Below are positions 4,851 through 6,304 of a stretch of DNA of 6,304 nt, piece by piece. How positions within the stretch are numbered: the first letter of the stretch is position 1; each line of letters starts with the position of its first letter. The DNA is from JBICHM01 sp043101835 (GTDB lineage: Bacteria; Planctomycetota; Phycisphaerae; Phycisphaerales; UBA1924), in contig JBICHM010000359.1 in NCBI GenBank assembly GCA_043101835.1, positions 1 to 6,304 of the forward strand, written 5' to 3'. A program made the translations under genes and the position numbers. Under the pieces are notes generated by a model. That model did not search any database. It was given only the letters and a program-made list of their open reading frames with translations, and was not told the origin of the DNA.

Positions 4851-6304
4851 TCAGCGGGCTTCGACCTTGGCGGCCGGGCTGAACGACGCGATCGTCGTGT
4901 TGCCGAAGGCGAACTCGGTGAGTTCGACGCCGTCGGTCACCGCGTAGATGAGGATCACCTTCATCTGCGGGGCGCTGCGGCTGATCGTGGGGATCTCGGC
5001 CAGCTGCAACTGGCTCGCCGGGTCGAACTTCAGCTCGAAGCGGTCGCCGTCCTCGGTGTAGTACCCGATCGGCGTGTACACCTGCCCGTTCCGGTCGCGA
5101 AGGACCGGCACGCTGAAACGCATCGCCTGGTCGACGGCGCGCCCGGCGATCGTCAGCGGGCTGCGGAACGACACATCCATCTGCACGATGGCGGCGCCGG
5201 GGACCTTCGCGAACTCCTGCACGCGCAGGTTCTGCGGGCCGCCGGTGGCGACCACGTCCTGCTTGCTCATCGTCAGGTTTGCGCGTGTGAGGCCGTCGTC
5301 ATTCGAATTGAACCCGACGTTGCTGCGGATCTTGCTCTTGAGGATCGGCCCGGTCGGCAGCGAGCGGTTCATCTGCAGGCCGGCGGTCGCCCAGGTGTTG
5401 CGGTCGGCGCCGTTGATGACCGACGAGGCGCCGGCGCTGCTCGTCGAGCCGGTCGGGCGCGAGGTGGTCGTCGCCGGGCGCCCGCTCGGCGAAAGCGTCA
5501 GACCGACGACGCGACCATCGCGGATGGCCTCGTCACGCGCGTCCGCCGTCGGGAAGGACTCGGTCGAGCCGAACTGGCTTGCGGGAATGCGGAGGTTCTT
5601 GATGAGCAGGTCGATCGGCGTGGCGCCGGCGGGAATCGGGAACTCGAACGCCATGCGCGTCTCGGCGGCGGTCGAGGTGGAGGCGACGACGACCTCGGGC
5701 GCATCGAAGCGCCAGCGCCCGAGTTGCAGCGTGTCGCCCTCGGCCTGGCTGATCGCGGCGATGGGCTGCACGCCGAGCACATCGCCGTCGGCGGTCTCGA
5801 CGAGCAGGCGCATCTGGCCGGGGCCGACGACGACCTGTCCCGTGCTCTCGCGCGCCGCGGCGTTGAAGTTCAGCGCGATGCCGAAGAGCTCGGCGTTGGC
5901 CGGTGGTGTCGAGCCATCGAGATACGCCGCCTGCTGGCGGACCGGCTCGCCTTCCGGGCTCAGAAAGAACGAGTCGGTGTAGATCGAGCCGCCCTGCACG
6001 CGATAGGCGCCCAGCACGCTCACGGCATTCGGCTGCAGGGCGACGTTGCCCTTGTTGCGCACGGTCATCCGCACCATCCCCGCCTGGCGGTGCAGGTTGG
6101 GCTGGCGGCGCGCGAGCGCCGAGTCTCCGGCGGTGAAGCCGCCGGTGCTGAGCGTCTCGTAGAGGCGCACGGTGATCATGTCGGCAGGCAGCCAGAGGGT
6201 GTCGCCGGCGACCACGTTGCCGTTGGAGTCGTAGGTCGCGGGCGCGTAGCCGGCGAAGCTGCTGGGCAGGCGCATGAAGCCGATGCTCAGCAGGAGCATG
6301 CCGG
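4851..6304 (-). CDS. Unidentified, probably membrane-anchored or exported protein, 5' partial
   Basis: I do not recognise this protein. The frame is open to the right edge, so the ATG at 6299 may be internal and the true N-terminus may lie outside the window. Counting from that Met, 482 residues are visible. The first ones (MLLLSIGF) look like the end of a membrane helix or signal peptide. The rest is rich in alternating polar and hydrophobic stretches typical of beta-sheet domains: about 40-270, then a Ser/Thr/Gly/Ala-rich linker (about 271-296), then about 300-475. There is no cysteine and only one histidine in the visible part, which fits an extracytoplasmic location. The phrase MVRMTVRNKGNVALQP (75-90) resembles a beta-sandwich strand pattern, but I cannot name the family. 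It is convergent with rplI and shares its terminator, so it is not part of that operon. That it is a real gene is supported by its length and protein-like composition. Confidence 0.75.
   Translation of the reverse strand, partial: GMLLLSIGFMRLPSSFAGYAPATYDSNGNVVAGDTLWLPADMITVRLYETLSTGGFTAGDSALARRQPNLHRQAGMVRMTVRNKGNVALQPNAVSVLGAYRVQGGSIYTDSFFLSPEGEPVRQQAAYLDGSTPPANAELFGIALNFNAAARESTGQVVVGPGQMRLLVETADGDVLGVQPIAAISQAEGDTLQLGRWRFDAPEVVVASTSTAAETRMAFEFPIPAGATPIDLLIKNLRIPASQFGSTESFPTADARDEAIRDGRVVGLTLSPSGRPATTTSRPTGSTSSAGASSVINGADRNTWATAGLQMNRSLPTGPILKSKIRSNVGFNSNDDGLTRANLTMSKQDVVATGGPQNLRVQEFAKVPGAAIVQMDVSFRSPLTIAGRAVDQAMRFSVPVLRDRNGQVYTPIGYYTEDGDRFELKFDPASQLQLAEIPTISRSAPQMKVILIYAVTDGVELTEFAFGNTTIASFSPAAKVEAR

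Noticed and set aside
5074..5982. Plus-strand open frame of about 300 codons opposite the unidentified minus-strand gene
   Set aside because: The minus-strand frame is longer, reaches the window edge, ends next to a terminator and has a more natural protein composition. The plus-strand product is rich in Arg, Ser and Pro with no motif.

Overview
This is a GC-rich bacterial chromosomal segment carrying a compact housekeeping block on the + strand and one large gene of unknown function on the - strand. The + strand order is glmU-like uridylyltransferase (5' end cut off), prs, rplY (L25/TL5), pth, rpsF (S6), ssb and rplI (L9). It ends at a strong intrinsic terminator that separates it from the convergent gene. 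I see no mobile element, CRISPR array, tRNA or rRNA.

The order glmU-prs-ctc(L25)-pth is the arrangement known from Bacillus and relatives (gcaD-prs-ctc-spoVC), and rpsF-ssb-(rpsR)-rplI is the widespread S6/SSB/S18/L9 cluster. Here the two are fused head to tail. The high GC, a GlmU homologue with no acetyltransferase half, no rpsR between ssb and rplI, and long acidic tails on the ribosomal proteins make me think of Planctomycetota, probably Phycisphaerae-like. That placement is inference from remembered gene neighbourhoods, not a database result.

Region by region: 2-616 is the glmU-like gene, and prs follows after 12 nt (629-1612). A 69-nt gap with a GC hairpin precedes rplY (1682-2377). 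pth (2377-3024) overlaps the rplY stop by 1 nt, and rpsF (3017-3439) overlaps the end of pth by 8 nt. A 75-nt gap precedes ssb (3515-3973). A 198-nt gap with four inverted repeats precedes rplI (4172-4765). The terminator stem is at 4785-4827. From 4851 to the right edge lies a minus-strand gene whose N-terminus is outside the window; it looks like a membrane-anchored or exported beta-rich protein.

The + strand genes serve growth: UDP-GlcNAc supply for the cell wall or outer-membrane glycans, PRPP for nucleotides and some amino acids, ribosome parts (L25, S6, L9), recycling of peptidyl-tRNA, and single-strand DNA protection. The overlaps suggest one transcript with translational coupling from rplY through rpsF, while ssb and rplI have longer, structured leaders that could allow separate control. 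I did not find a novel defence or mobile system. The parts most worth a second look are the structured rplI leader, the recurring GC hairpins before ribosome binding sites, and the unidentified minus-strand protein.
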